Under the pieces are notes generated by a model, which worked only from the letters and a program-made list of their open reading frames with translations, did no database searches and had not been told where the DNA came from. From Mantis religiosa (taxonomy: Eukaryota > Arthropoda > Insecta > Mantodea > Mantidae), in contig CM060953.1 in NCBI GenBank assembly GCA_030765055.1, positions 177,865,209 through 177,929,208 of the forward strand: a DNA stretch of 64,000 bases. Direction: 5' to 3'. The position numbers and the translations under genes were made by a program. Shown here piece by piece: positions 35,221 to 45,405 of the stretch; position 1 is the stretch's first letter, and the number at the start of each line of letters is the position of its first letter.

Positions 35221-36423
35221 GAGGACATCGCACCGAGGAGCGCCACCTACAAGTCGTACTGGGCCCAATGGGACTCGTTGAAGACCAGAGAGGGCGTGCT
35301 GTTCCGGGTATGGGAATCACCCGATGGGAAGACGCAGAGAGAGCAATTGGTACTCCCCCGGAGTAAGGTCCCGGAAGTCCTGGAGGAAATGCACGCCGGT
35401 ACTTCGGGAGGACACCTGGGAGCGAACCGAACGATTGACAAACTACGGCAGTGCTACTACTGGCTGAGACTCCGAGCAGATGATGAGAGATGGTGCCGTC
35501 AGTGTCACGTGTGCGCGGCGAGTCGTGGCCCCCAGACTAGGAGCCGGGGTCGCATGCAGCAGTACAACGTCGGAGCGCCATTCCAACGGATCGCCGTTGA
35601 CATTGCTGGACCGTTCCCAGTTTCCGACCGAGGCAACAAGTACCTGATGGTGGTCGTGGACTACTTCACCAAGTGGCCGGAGGTGTATGCCATCCCAAAC
35701 CAAGAGGCAAAGACAATCACAGACTGCCTCGTGGAGCAAGTGTTCTGTCGATTTGGGGTGCCGTTAGAGCTACACAGTGACCAGGGTACCAACTTTGAGT
35801 CCAGCCTAATGAAGGAGGCACTACAAAGGCTTGGGGTGAACAAGACTCGCACTACGCCTCTACATCCCCAATCGGATGGCATGGTCGAAAGGTACATCAA
35901 GACCTTAGAGGAACACCTGAGGAAAGTCGTTGCCAGCCATCAGCGAGACTGGGACGTCAAGGTGCCACTGTTCTTGCTGGCCTATCGCTCGTCTACACAC
36001 GACACAACTGGGATGACGCCAGCCAGCTTAATGTTCGGCCGAGAGTTACGCCTCCCTTGTGACCTGGCTTTTGGAAGTCCTCCGGAAGCGAAACAGCCAG
36101 CGACCGAGTATGTGGAGAACTTGGTGGACCATCTCCACGACATGCACGAGATGGCTCGCCAGAACATCCAGAAGGCGAGCGACCGCATGAAGAGCAGATA
36201 TGATAGCCTAGCCAACAGCCAAAGGTTCCAGCAAGGTGACCTGGTCTGGTTGTATCGTCCTCCAGCAGCCATGGCAAGGACCGTACCGGGTGGTGAAGAG
36301 GATGAACGACGTGGTCTACCGCATCCAGAAGGTTCCCCGAGGAAAGATGTTGGTGGTACACCTGGATCGACTAGCCCGCTACGATGGTGCTGTTCGGGAC
36401 GACCAGCTTTGAGGAGGGAGCAG
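35221..36423 (+). pseudogene. pol: Integrase of gypsy copy 2 and 3' end
   Basis: The open piece 35,278-36,516 has the zinc-binding region (HAGTSGGHLGANRTIDKL, CHVCAASRGP), then the DDE core: VDIAGPFPVSDRG, HSDQGTNFESSLMKEAL and SDGMVERYIKTLEEHL, all three catalytic acids present. A second 29-base deletion near 36,257 shifts the frame in the C-terminal DNA-binding tail, so the open frame runs on into the LTR. The catalytic core is the best-preserved integrase in the window. Confidence 0.9.
36410..36423 (+). promoter_or_regulatory. Polypurine tract of gypsy copy 2
   Basis: TGAGGAGGGAGCAG lies directly before the 3' LTR and is the expected plus-strand primer. Copy 1 keeps the same tract at 4852-4865. 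Confidence 0.75.
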
Positions 36424-36835
36424 TGTCACCCAATTAGCGGAAGGTATGACGGCACAGCTGTGAGGAAACCAGAGGGAGCTGAGCCACGCCTCCCATTAGT
36501 CTCTGTCACTAACTGAGGGGTGGTTAAAGGAATGTCACCCGTCCCTGGACGTTTCTCTCCCCTTCTACTATGATCTGGAATATTCGCCTGGAAACCAGAG
36601 AAGCCGAGAATACGACGACATGCCTATAAAAAGGGTTTCAGAGAGACAGTCAGTCAGTTCTTGGTGTAAGGACGCAGTGCTAGTGAAATTGTAACGGACG
36701 AACTGGTGAATCGTAATTGTGTGCATTACGTAATTTTATGTAATTGGCAAGTGTTTAACTGTAAGTCGCTGGAAATAAAGAACATTTTTGAGTGGTGAAA
36801 TTGGACTTTTCATTTCACGGACCCACAAAGTCACA
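36424..36835 (+). repeat. 3' LTR of gypsy copy 2
   Basis: Same length as the 5' LTR. The two differences I see are GTCGGTGG to GTCGCTGG (near 36,768) and CACGAACCC to CACGGACCC (near 36,820). Polyadenylation signal AATAAA is at about 36,774. Confidence 0.9.
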
Positions 36836-37026
36836 ATATTTATGCAACCACATAAAAGATAAAAAGATTGTGTATCAGAAGGCTTTAAGTTTATTAACTT
36901 AAATGTAACTGTGTTGTATTTAAGATTCACCGCCATTTACAGAATAAATAACTAAAGAATCCGAATTTGCTTTATTTCAGTTCAGACAATTTTTATTGCC
37001 GGTACCGAGTTCGCCGTGTCAGCTAG
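36836..37026 (+). mobile_element. Helitron 3' end, continuation after gypsy copy 2
   Basis: Resumes the fragment cut at 31,259 and ends GTGTCAGCTAG-T (CTAG 37,023-37,026). The last 40 bases hold GCCGGTACCGAGTTCGCCGTG, a typical Helitron subterminal region. Confidence 0.75.
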
Positions 37027-37119
37027 TAAAATAATATTAGTTCAGAGAGGGATAAGTGGTTTAAAGTTTTTTCGTCAGATATCAGTGAAATCGGGTACAT
37101 TGCATTATTTATGTTTCAC

Positions 37120-37625
37120 GAGGGCTGTTAATAAACAATGACATTTTTTGACAACGTACTTTTACTAATCCACATTATTTTGATGGTACATCTCAAAGCA
37201 GTCCCCCTGAATGTAATACCTTTGTTCCCGCGTTTATGCCAGTCTTCAAAGACATACTGGAAACCATTTTTGTGAGATTCTTCAAAATCACCTCCGCAGC
37301 CTTCTCCGCTGCTTCTACTGATGGATAATGCCTCCCACGAAGGCGTTCCTTAAAATTAGGGAAAAGAAAAAAGTCACATGGGGCTAAATCCGGACTATAA
37401 GGAGGGTTAAGTATGTACTTCATGTTGATTTTTGCAAGATATGTGGCCGCGCATTATCGTGGTGCAGCATCTAGCCTGCTTAAACGAAATGTGGTCTTTT
37501 GCGCCTGATGTGGCCTTGCAATGTTTTCAGGACATCCCTGTAGTATTGTGCAGTTACTGATGTGTGCGCAGGTACAACATACTGATAAACCATTCCAAAA
37601 ATATCAAAGAATGTGATGACCATAA
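37120..37625 (-). pseudogene. mariner transposase C-terminal part (minus strand)
   Basis: Begins with CGAGGGCTGTTAATAAACAATG, which looks like a mariner terminal inverted repeat. Minus strand 37,423-37,193 carries NPPYSPDLAPCDFFLFPNFK with the last catalytic aspartate (SPDLAPCD) and ERLRGRHYPSVEAA. The upstream HHDNARPH-type segment is broken near 37,460. The 5' half is missing: at 37,625 the sequence joins unit DNA at CATCTTCCCCAGG. A different mariner from that at 11,450. Confidence 0.85.
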
Positions 37626-37626
37626 C

Positions 37627-38153
37627 TTTCCCATCTTCCCCAGGGTCTGGAAGTAGGAATGAGAGTTTCGAATGTGTGTGTTATCTAATAATTAAAACGA
37701 AACAATCTAAAGAACCAGCAACGCAACGTCTACAAGATAACACCAACGCCATATGTTCGAAAGGAGAACGACCGCCGATGGTAACATTGCAGTCATAGGC
37801 GTAGATATCCCGTATATAGTGCACAATATGGCGCTAGTTCTAACTCTCTTCTCTTGAACTTTGAGAAGTAGTTCAGAGATGGCAGCATAGGAAACATATA
37901 AGAGTAATAGAGATGTAACTCCTTTTTCGATGAGGTATCCTTAAATATTTGCAAAGTAATTGCATTTTCGCAACGAAAATCATATTATGTAGGGGATGAA
38001 ATGGGGGATATGTATTTTTAACATGGTATATAAAGTTTGTGCACATATGGATGTTTTAAGCCACAACAAAGAGGTCTGCGATTAGTGTTTTAAAAACAGT
38101 AAGTTCTAAGGTATTACACGGTTGTTGTCGGATCTACTTGTCAATTTTTGGAG
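37627..38153. repeat. Forward arm leading to H1, unit 3
   Basis: Near-identical to 13,093-13,621, offset 24,532 bases. No gene. Confidence 0.85.
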
Positions 38154-38183
38154 TCCGGGATAGCGTCTGCGCTATATCCCGGA
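38154..38183. repeat. H1 hairpin, unit 3
   Basis: Identical to the unit 1 copy: TCCGGGATAGCG, TCTG loop, CGCTATATCCCGGA. Confidence 0.8.
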
Positions 38184-38205
38184 ATAATAATTGGAAAAAT
38201 TCAAT

Positions 38206-38894
38206 GCCATAGCCAGGATTTTAACCACGGATCTCCTGGTTTCCGTCCAGCCGCACCAACATTGTGCTACTATGGCCAACGTGCCGATATGACATTAAAT
38301 TCTCCAACTGACGCGTATTTTTCACGGTAAACAACTTAGGAGTTCTCATAAACACATGAGACAACTACCTTAATGGCGTCTTACTATGCTGTAAGTACTT
38401 TAAGGCCCGGGCTTTATAGTTAACCACTATTAGGTCAATTGATGGAAATTAATTGTTATTTCACATTGGCCCTGTGTAGGCTAAATTGTGGAAACGTAGA
38501 TTCAGACTGAAAAATTCAATGCCATAGCAGGGATTTGAACCACGGATCTTCTGGTTTCCGTCCAGCCGCACTACTATTGTGCTACTATGGTCAACGTGCC
38601 GGTATGTTTCCACAATTTAGCCCTCACACGGCCAGTGTGAAAGAACAATTAATTTCCATTAATTGACCTAATAGTGGTTAACTACAAAGCCCGGGCCTTA
38701 AAGTACTTACGTGAAGTAAGTCGCCATTAAGGTAGTTGTCTCATGTGTTTATGAGAACTCCTAAGTGGTTTACCGGGAAAAATACGAGTCAGTTGGAGAA
38801 TTTAATGTCATATCGGCACGTTGGCCATAGTAGCACAATGGTAATATGGCTGGACGGAAACCAGAAGATCCGTGGTTCAAATCCCGGCTATGGC
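38206..38894. repeat. Large palindrome with tRNA-like segments, second copy
   Basis: Same arms, spacer and tRNA-like segments as 13,674-14,362, with a handful of base changes (for example ACGGCTGG to ATGGCTGG near 38,846). The tRNA-like plus copy is at 38,824-38,894. Marks unit 3 as type A. Confidence 0.8.
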
Positions 38895-39094
38895 ATTGAA
38901 TTTTTTGGTCTGACTCTATGTTTCCACAATTTAGCCTACACACGGCCAGTGTGAAAGAAGAATTAATTTCCATCAGCATATAGTATTATTATAATTTGTG
39001 CTAGGCAGTGACATTACGACAACCCTAAGTTGAGTTTGCAATCTTTTGCTTCTTATTTACTGCGCTCTGGATAGCTCAGGATATAACGAAAGTG

Positions 39095-39831
39095 TACACT
39101 AAGCATAATTGACTGAGTGAACGAGCAATATTGTTGGCAAACAATACATTAACAATGACCTCAATGCGACCATTCAGAATTTTGTTCAGGGGTTGTTGCT
39201 CTCATAAAAAGCATGCACGCAGTTATCAACCAGAATAAAGTGGTCAACTATCCCACAGACCCTTTAAATTTATTAGAATTGCCTGGACTAACACCTCAAA
39301 ATGTAGAATCAAAAGTAGACTCATTTGTGATCATTAACCAATCACGACTGTGCACTGAAACGACACTAACTGTAAAAGAGTTAATGAATAACGTTATCGG
39401 GGCAACAATCATTAAGGGAAAGTAGAAAGGTGAGCATATCTTGATCCCGCGCATTCCGATGATTCCAAGGGATTTACCTTTCGCCTTTAAACGTCCACAA
39501 TATCCCGTGCATTTGGTCTTTGCAATGATCATAAAAAAGTCGCAAGGCCAGCCGTTCGAAGTTTGCGGAATTAACTTGGAGTTTGCATGTTTCTCTCATG
39601 GAAATATGTCGTGTATACGTGCGTCGGGAAACCATCATCTTTATATATTTACGCCGGACAAAAAAGAAAAAAGGTACCGTTCCCCAGAGGGCTTTAAATC
39701 GATTAACTTATTTGTATTTAAAGTTCACCCCCACGTGAAGAATAAATAAACAACTTATACAACGTTGGTTTATTTATATAGATAAGTTCAGACAATTTTT
39801 GTTGGTGGTACAAAGGTCGCAGGTCAGCTAG
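39095..39831 (+). pseudogene. Helitron helicase fragment, unit 3
   Basis: Open pieces 39,213-39,425 and 39,441-39,749 hold VINQNKVVNYPTDPLNLLEL, VIINQSRLCTETTLTVKELM, then IPRIPMIPRDLPFAFKRPQY and VFAMIIKKSQGQPFEVCGI. A TAG at 39,423 (lysine codon elsewhere) splits them. Ends CTAG at 39,828-39,831 followed by T. Confidence 0.8.
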
Positions 39832-40042
39832 TAAAATAATATAACTTCAGAGAGAGCTTAGTTGTTTGAAGTTTTCTCGTCAGATATTAGTGAAATCACT
39901 GACATTACGTTATGTATGTTTTAGAAGTAGAACACTTGATGGCAGCACCTTACATTCTACCATTTTTGTTGGTTGTACAAACCTGAAGGAAAATATTATT
40001 GCAATGAAGTACGGCCGCTGTAATACACAACTACTGTTGCTT

Positions 40043-40290
40043 TGTTTTTTCTTCTTTTTTGTAATTTACGTTCTCCAACTTTAAGTCATGTCGGACGATG
40101 AATGAAATGGGTGCAGTGATGCTCAAATGAGCCCAGGGTCCATAGAGCTGAGAATTACCCGACATTCGTCTCTCAGGATAAAGGAAAACCCAAGAAAAGC
40201 TTATCGTGGGAAAAACTGACCGAGATTCGAACTAGGGACCTCTTGAACTTGAGACAGAAACGTTACCATCTACAGTACCGACTCGGTCAT
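40043..40290 (-). mobile_element. tRNA-derived SINE (minus strand)
   Basis: Same copy as 15,512-15,775 by position and shared rearrangement (AGGATAAAGGAAAACCCAAG and the GATTCGAACTAGGGACC B box), showing that the two type-A units come from one ancestor. Confidence 0.85.
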
Positions 40291-40895
40291 ACCGAATGTT
40301 GATGGAAACTAAGGAATAATGTAGTTTCTTACGAGTATCGAGTAATTCTATAACAATTTTCATTCTGATTGTCGAACACTACTCCCGTTTCGTGTGTTAA
40401 GACGTTTGCAGCAATTAGTTGGAAGATAGCATTTAAATTTATTGGAGCGAATGCAACTGATACATGAAAATAAACATTGTTACCACTGCCAAGGATAGCA
40501 GATGCTAAATACAGACCATTATAGCGCTTTTATTAAATGTAGGTTCTAGATATCGCCTATAGAGGACGTTGTGGCGCTAGTTCTTACAGATGGCACCGGC
40601 TTTTTCTCTTGAACTTTGAGAAGAGGCTCAGAGATGGCAGCATAGGAAACATACTACAGTATTAAAAATGTAACTCATTTTCCGATGCTGTATATTAAAT
40701 ATTTAACAAACAATTGCGTTTTCGCAAAGAGGATCCTATTGTGGAAGGGATAAGAGCAGCGGTATTTCTTTTAATAAGGTATTTCAAGTTCCTGCACATA
40801 TCCATCATTTCACTAGGAAACAAAAGTCTCCAATTAGTTCTTTAAAAGCGGTACGCTTCTCGTTTTCGTCACAAATTATTTGAGCTATATCTATA
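40291..40895. repeat. Forward arm, unit 3
   Basis: GAGTATCGAGTAATTC, AGATATCGCCTATAGAGG and TTGAACTTTGAGAAGAGGCTC. No gene. Confidence 0.75.
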
Positions 40896-40908
40896 TCAAT
40901 TTTTGGAG

Positions 40909-40936
40909 CCCAGGATAGCGTTCGCTGTATCCTGGG
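40909..40936. repeat. H2 hairpin, unit 3
   Basis: CCCAGGATAGCG with CGCTGTATCCTGGG, as in units 1 and 4. Confidence 0.8.
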
Positions 40937-40959
40937 ATAATTACTATATTTATACTTGG

Positions 40960-41880
40960 GGCCAAGGTCCCCTCCTCACGCCTCAGACGCACCCGTTTAT
41001 AAATTCATTCCGATCTTCAACATCATCGACCATAATTTGTACCAGCTCCTCTCTTTGGCAAGACCCTGCGATCTCCAATATCATTACAACTTTCATCAAA
41101 AAATGCTTGCCATCAGGAGCATCATTCACAATCTTTGTTAGATCCCTTCTCGAAGATACTTTTGAATTCTTTGGATGACGTCCAACATTTTTGCTATTTT
41201 AAGAACCACACTATCTTAGGAAAACTTCCCATATAAATTCTATTATTTATCTTTATCATTGTTTTTAGCATAAAAAAATAAGACCGCTTTCTTTAACTCG
41301 TGCCAGATCACTTGTAAGAGCGAAACTGAGAATGAACACACTACAAAACAGTTTTATCCTTACCACGTGTTTTGGAAGAGAGTTGAGAGAGCTAATGGTT
41401 TGTTTTCCCTTTTTGTCGAAGGATTATAATTTTTGATCTTTTGATTCTTGGAACTTGTGCAAGCACAGTCGTCCTAATAATTATTGCACCTTTTAAAATA
41501 CATAAGTGTTAACCCATTACACATAAACTACTCCGTTTTAATCAAGTTATTTAGTAAGCAATTCCCCAAAATATTTCCATTTCTACTTTAGAGTATAATT
41601 TTACAGGAGAAACAGCTTCGTTGTGAAATTTATTTTCGGTTTTTCCAGGGTTTCGGGATATAAGGGCACCCGAGCTAATACTCGAGTTCATTCGCACAGC
41701 AGAGAAAGTTGATCTCCATATAAATCTTCCAAGCGCTGTTTGGCTTCAAAATCAAGCTCAAAGATCATTTTAAACATTATAAACACTAATAAGCAAGAAA
41801 TAATTGAATTTGCACCCAGATCAAAATTCAGAGTAAATAAGCTACCTCATAATTTTTTCATTAAAATATCCCATATCATC
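40960..41880 (-). pseudogene. Crypton-type recombinase fragment, unit 3
   Basis: The minus strand encodes the same recombinase segment as 16,458-16,811 (RREGSNKDC-side sequence is broken; the CQREELVQIMVDDVEDR block lies near 41,020-41,070). The plus-strand 91-codon frame here is only its shadow. Non-coding unit DNA follows to 41,880. Confidence 0.55.
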
Positions 41881-43150
41881 CGCATATAGGAAACAAAATC
41901 CAACCTAATTTAAATCCAAAAACTGGCTGGCCGCGTAACAGAAACTTCGGGCTGTGTACAGCCTGCCAGTGCAGTATTGTGTGTTAATGGAAAAAAGTCC
42001 TTTGACAAAAACATGCAGATAACCAAACGTGTCTTTCAACCGGTCGTAAATCACTAATTAATAACTTCCATTTATCCGATAAACGAAATGTTCACAAAAT
42101 GCATTATTTTAATATACACACAGGATATCTTGGAACAATACTTGAGAAGATTCTTTCAGCTGCACTTAAAGTATGAAATGGAGACTTCTACTTCGCTTGT
42201 GAAATGATCCATTTGTGCACAAAATTTAAATACCTTGTTAAAACAAATGGCACTCCTCTTATCCCTTCCATAAACTGATGCTCTTGAGAAAACGTAACTA
42301 TTTTGTAACTATTGAAGAATACATCATCGGATACCAAATTACACTTCTAAGTACCGTATGTTTCCTGTGCTGCCATCTCTGAGTTTCGTCTGAAAGTTCA
42401 AGGGAAGCGAGAAACCGCTGTCTGTATGTGCTAGCGCCAGAATCTGCTCTGTTGGGGATATCTACAACCTACATACGTCAATCTGGAATCCCCTTAATAA
42501 TCTGTATTTATTATCTGCGACCTTCAGAAGTGGTAAAAATCGTTATTTTCAAATATCAGTTGCATTCGCTGCGATAAAAATGAAACATTAACCTCCAAGT
42601 AATCGCTGCAAATTTCTTATCACACGAAACTCGAGTAGTGTTCGACAATCTGAATGAGAATTGCTATCGATTTACTCGATACTCGTGAACAGCTAAACTA
42701 TTCCTTAGTTTCCATCAACATTCGGTGTGATTATAGCTGTCGTGCCTCAATGCGATATCTTCCCACCGGTTCATACAGCCGATAAGACTAGTAGAATCTA
42801 AAGTGCTGCCGTCTAGTGTACAACTTCTGAAACAATGATACCGTACTTTCACATGCGAGTAATTGCAAATCATTGTCAATAAACAGTTAATGCTGATATC
42901 TGACGAGAGACTTTTAAACTACTAGGTGCTCTCTGTGAATTAGATCAATTTGTCTGGGGGGGGGGGAATATACCTACTTCTTACCATGTAACTATGGCTT
43001 TGAGGGAATATGCAAATTTCTTAAATGGTGAGGGGAGTAAATTAAGAACTAGAAATTGCTTAACTCATCTTAGGATTGCGTAACGTCACTGCCCAACAAG
43101 TATTAAAATAACATTAGAAAGTAATTGTTCTTTCACATTAGCGGTGTGTA
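41881..43150. repeat. Inverted arm, unit 3
   Basis: No gene. Near-identical to 53,700-54,990, offset about 11,847. Includes GTGCTGCCATCTCTGAGTTTCGTC, CACGAAACTCGAGTAGTG, a G-run (42,956-42,966) and GGCTTTGAGGGAATATGC. Confidence 0.8.
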
Positions 43151-43675
43151 GCACGAGGTTAAAGCATTATCAATGCCATTACTGGGATTTGAACCATGGA
43201 TCTCTCACTCTCCGTCTGGTTGCTTTAAACACTGAGCTCGGCAGATTGGAAGTTCGAATCCAGTAAATGGCACTGAATTATTCAGCCTGATTCTTTGTTT
43301 ACAGTTATACTAATTATTTATTTGTAAGTTTAACCGTGTTAACAAGGTTTATGTCAGTGGATAATTTAAGAAGTTATCCAGAAAGAAAATAAATTAATCA
43401 ATAAAATGGTTCATCAACTTAACGTCATAGTGAATTTTGTAGCCTAAATCGTACAGAGTTGGAGTTGTACAAACAACAGTAATATAAATTCAATTATTTA
43501 GTTTGAACTAAAAGTAAAGTTATACAAGTGTTTAGAATATATGACACAAATAATGTGATGTGGCTGCATTTAGGATAGCCAGGTTTACCAACAGAATACA
43601 AGGGAAGTTCCAGAAGTGTTTCCCAGTAGAAGAGTTGTACTTATACTTTGTGCAGATATAACTTTAATATAATTA
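43151..43675. repeat. tRNA-derived stretch and following unit DNA, unit 3
   Basis: 43,180-43,270, read on the minus strand, shows GAGCTCAGTGTTTAAAGC (A-box-like) and GGTTCAAATCCC (B-box-like). The rest has no gene. Confidence 0.5.
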
Positions 43676-43679
43676 TTCA

Positions 43680-43870
43680 TAATATGTTCGTACAAGCCAT
43701 AATTCATTTTTCCTAATTCTAATTGTTGTCTTAGAAAGCAAAAGTTCTGCATAATCAATATCCAATTTTGCTTTTAACTCCCCGCAAGTTTCCCATCTAA
43801 AAGTAAAAAGCAAATCGCTGAACCATACTGCACTTTCTCCATTATAACAAATACACGTTGAACGACTCAT
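43680..43870 (-). pseudogene. mariner N-terminal remnant, unit 3
   Basis: A short minus-strand piece related to 12,237-12,050: LKAKLDIDYAELLLSKTTIR matches the EINAQLDIVYGDLLLSMTTF block of the longer copy. Nothing else of the transposase survives. Confidence 0.65.
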
Positions 43871-44898
43871 TGAAATGTCTGTAAAATAAAAACAAACCTA
43901 TAAACCAGCACCAAAATTGTTTTCCCAACGGGTGACAAATGACAGTACAGGATGCTAAACACAAATTTCCCTTACCAACGTTATACACTTTTAACATGAG
44001 GACTTATTGCACCCTCATGTTATAATTTGTGCTGGGCAGTGTTATTACGGCAAACCTGAGTTGAATTAAATCATGTTTCATCTTAAGTTATTTCCCTTCT
44101 CATGGAATTTATATTGATAAGTTTGCATATTGCTTCACAACCCAGTTGTGTAATTACCGGTAATAAAATAACGTACAATTTGATCTGATTTACTTGAGAA
44201 AGGGCGCTTTGTGGTTTGAAACTTTCTCGTGAGATAAAAGCGAAATTGTGTAATTTATGTTTTAGAAGTTGTACACTAGATGGCAGTCAACTATATTAAC
44301 TTCAAATTAACGTCCTTAGTCGGTAGGGAAACTGCATGCCGTGAGGAACGTACCGAGTTCGATTACCAACAGGGGGGAAGATTTTTCTCCAACCAAGATG
44401 ATTCCCCATTTTCCCCAGAGTTTGGAAGTATGAATGAGAGTGCGAATGTGTGCGTGATCTAATGATTAAAGGAGGAAAATAAAAAATCGCAAAGTCTACA
44501 AGACAACAGCATTGCGATGGGACTATTGCGGTAAAGTCCTGGTATAAATGTAACAATAAAAACAATTACGTAGTTTGTAGATATGTCCTATATAGCGTAT
44601 TCTGGCGCTAGTTCTGACAGATGGCAGTGTCTCTCTTCTCTTGAACTTTGAGAAGCAGCTCAGAGATGGCAGCATAGGAAACATATAGGAGTATTACAGA
44701 TGTAACTCCATTTTGGATGAGGTATACTTATATATTGTCCAAATAATTGTACTTTCGCAAAGAACATCACATTATGCAGGGGATGAAATGAGTAATATTT
44801 CTTTGAACAAGGTATTTAAAGTTTGTACACATATCGATCTTTTCAGCAGCAACACAGAAGTTTCCAATTACTGATTTAAAAACAGTAAGTTTTATAGT
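43871..44898. repeat. Unit DNA and short forward arm before the LINE insertion, unit 3
   Basis: No gene. It matches 55,720-56,755, with the H1-proximal block TTGAACTTTGAGAAGCAGCTC at 44,640. The long forward arm present at 12,770 is missing here, as it is in unit 4. Confidence 0.75.
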
Positions 44899-44909
44899 AT
44901 TCAGCCGTG

Positions 44910-45405
44910 GATTATTGATTCTGGCTCAGTGAGGAGAGAGTCTCGTGGAAGTCGAGAGTGTATGGTCGTGTGAAAGACGTGGTTGAAGTGGTATATGCAG
45001 AGTGAGAGTGCAAGACGTGGAGACGGTGATTTTATATAGATTTTTGTGGTGGAGAGGATTATGTAGACGAAAGATTGCTTTTTGCGAAGTGAAGTGAAGT
45101 TTTCTAGACGTCCAAAAGTTTTCTTCACGGGTACAACAGTGGAAGTTGTCTGGCTTCCGCTGCTCAAAGTGTTATTTTTTGTGACTATCGTGTGCAAAGT
45201 GTTTGTGCTATGCCTCACATAGTGTACAGTGAGCAGTGAATAACCTGAAAATACAAAAAAGAAAATTAGTGTGTGTGCAGTGCTTGTGGCAGTGAATTAT
45301 TCGCGCCAAAACTAGCGTGCCCACGCCACCTCAGGTGACGCCAAGCCACGCCAGCTGCTCCCAGCAGCCCTTGCGGCTGGGGCGCAGTGAACTTGCCGCC
45401 CCAAT
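44910..45405 (+). other. LINE 5' UTR
   Basis: Starts GATTATTGATTCTGGCTCAG. Purine- and GT-rich, no supported reading frame. It probably holds the internal promoter as in related LINEs, but no core element is clear to me. Confidence 0.5.

Larger units (their letters stand above)
31260..36835 (+). mobile_element. Ty3/gypsy LTR retrotransposon, copy 2: complete, young, but defective
   Basis: Two 412-bp LTRs (31,260-31,671 and 36,424-36,835) that differ at only two positions by eye, both starting TGT and ending ACA. The target duplication is ATAT (31,256-31,259 and 36,836-36,839). Joining the flanks at one ATAT gives the uninterrupted Helitron sequence seen at 57,995-58,015. Primer-binding site, gag, protease, reverse transcriptase, RNase H, integrase and polypurine tract are in standard order. 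Despite the young LTRs the coding region has several disabling lesions. Confidence 0.95.
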
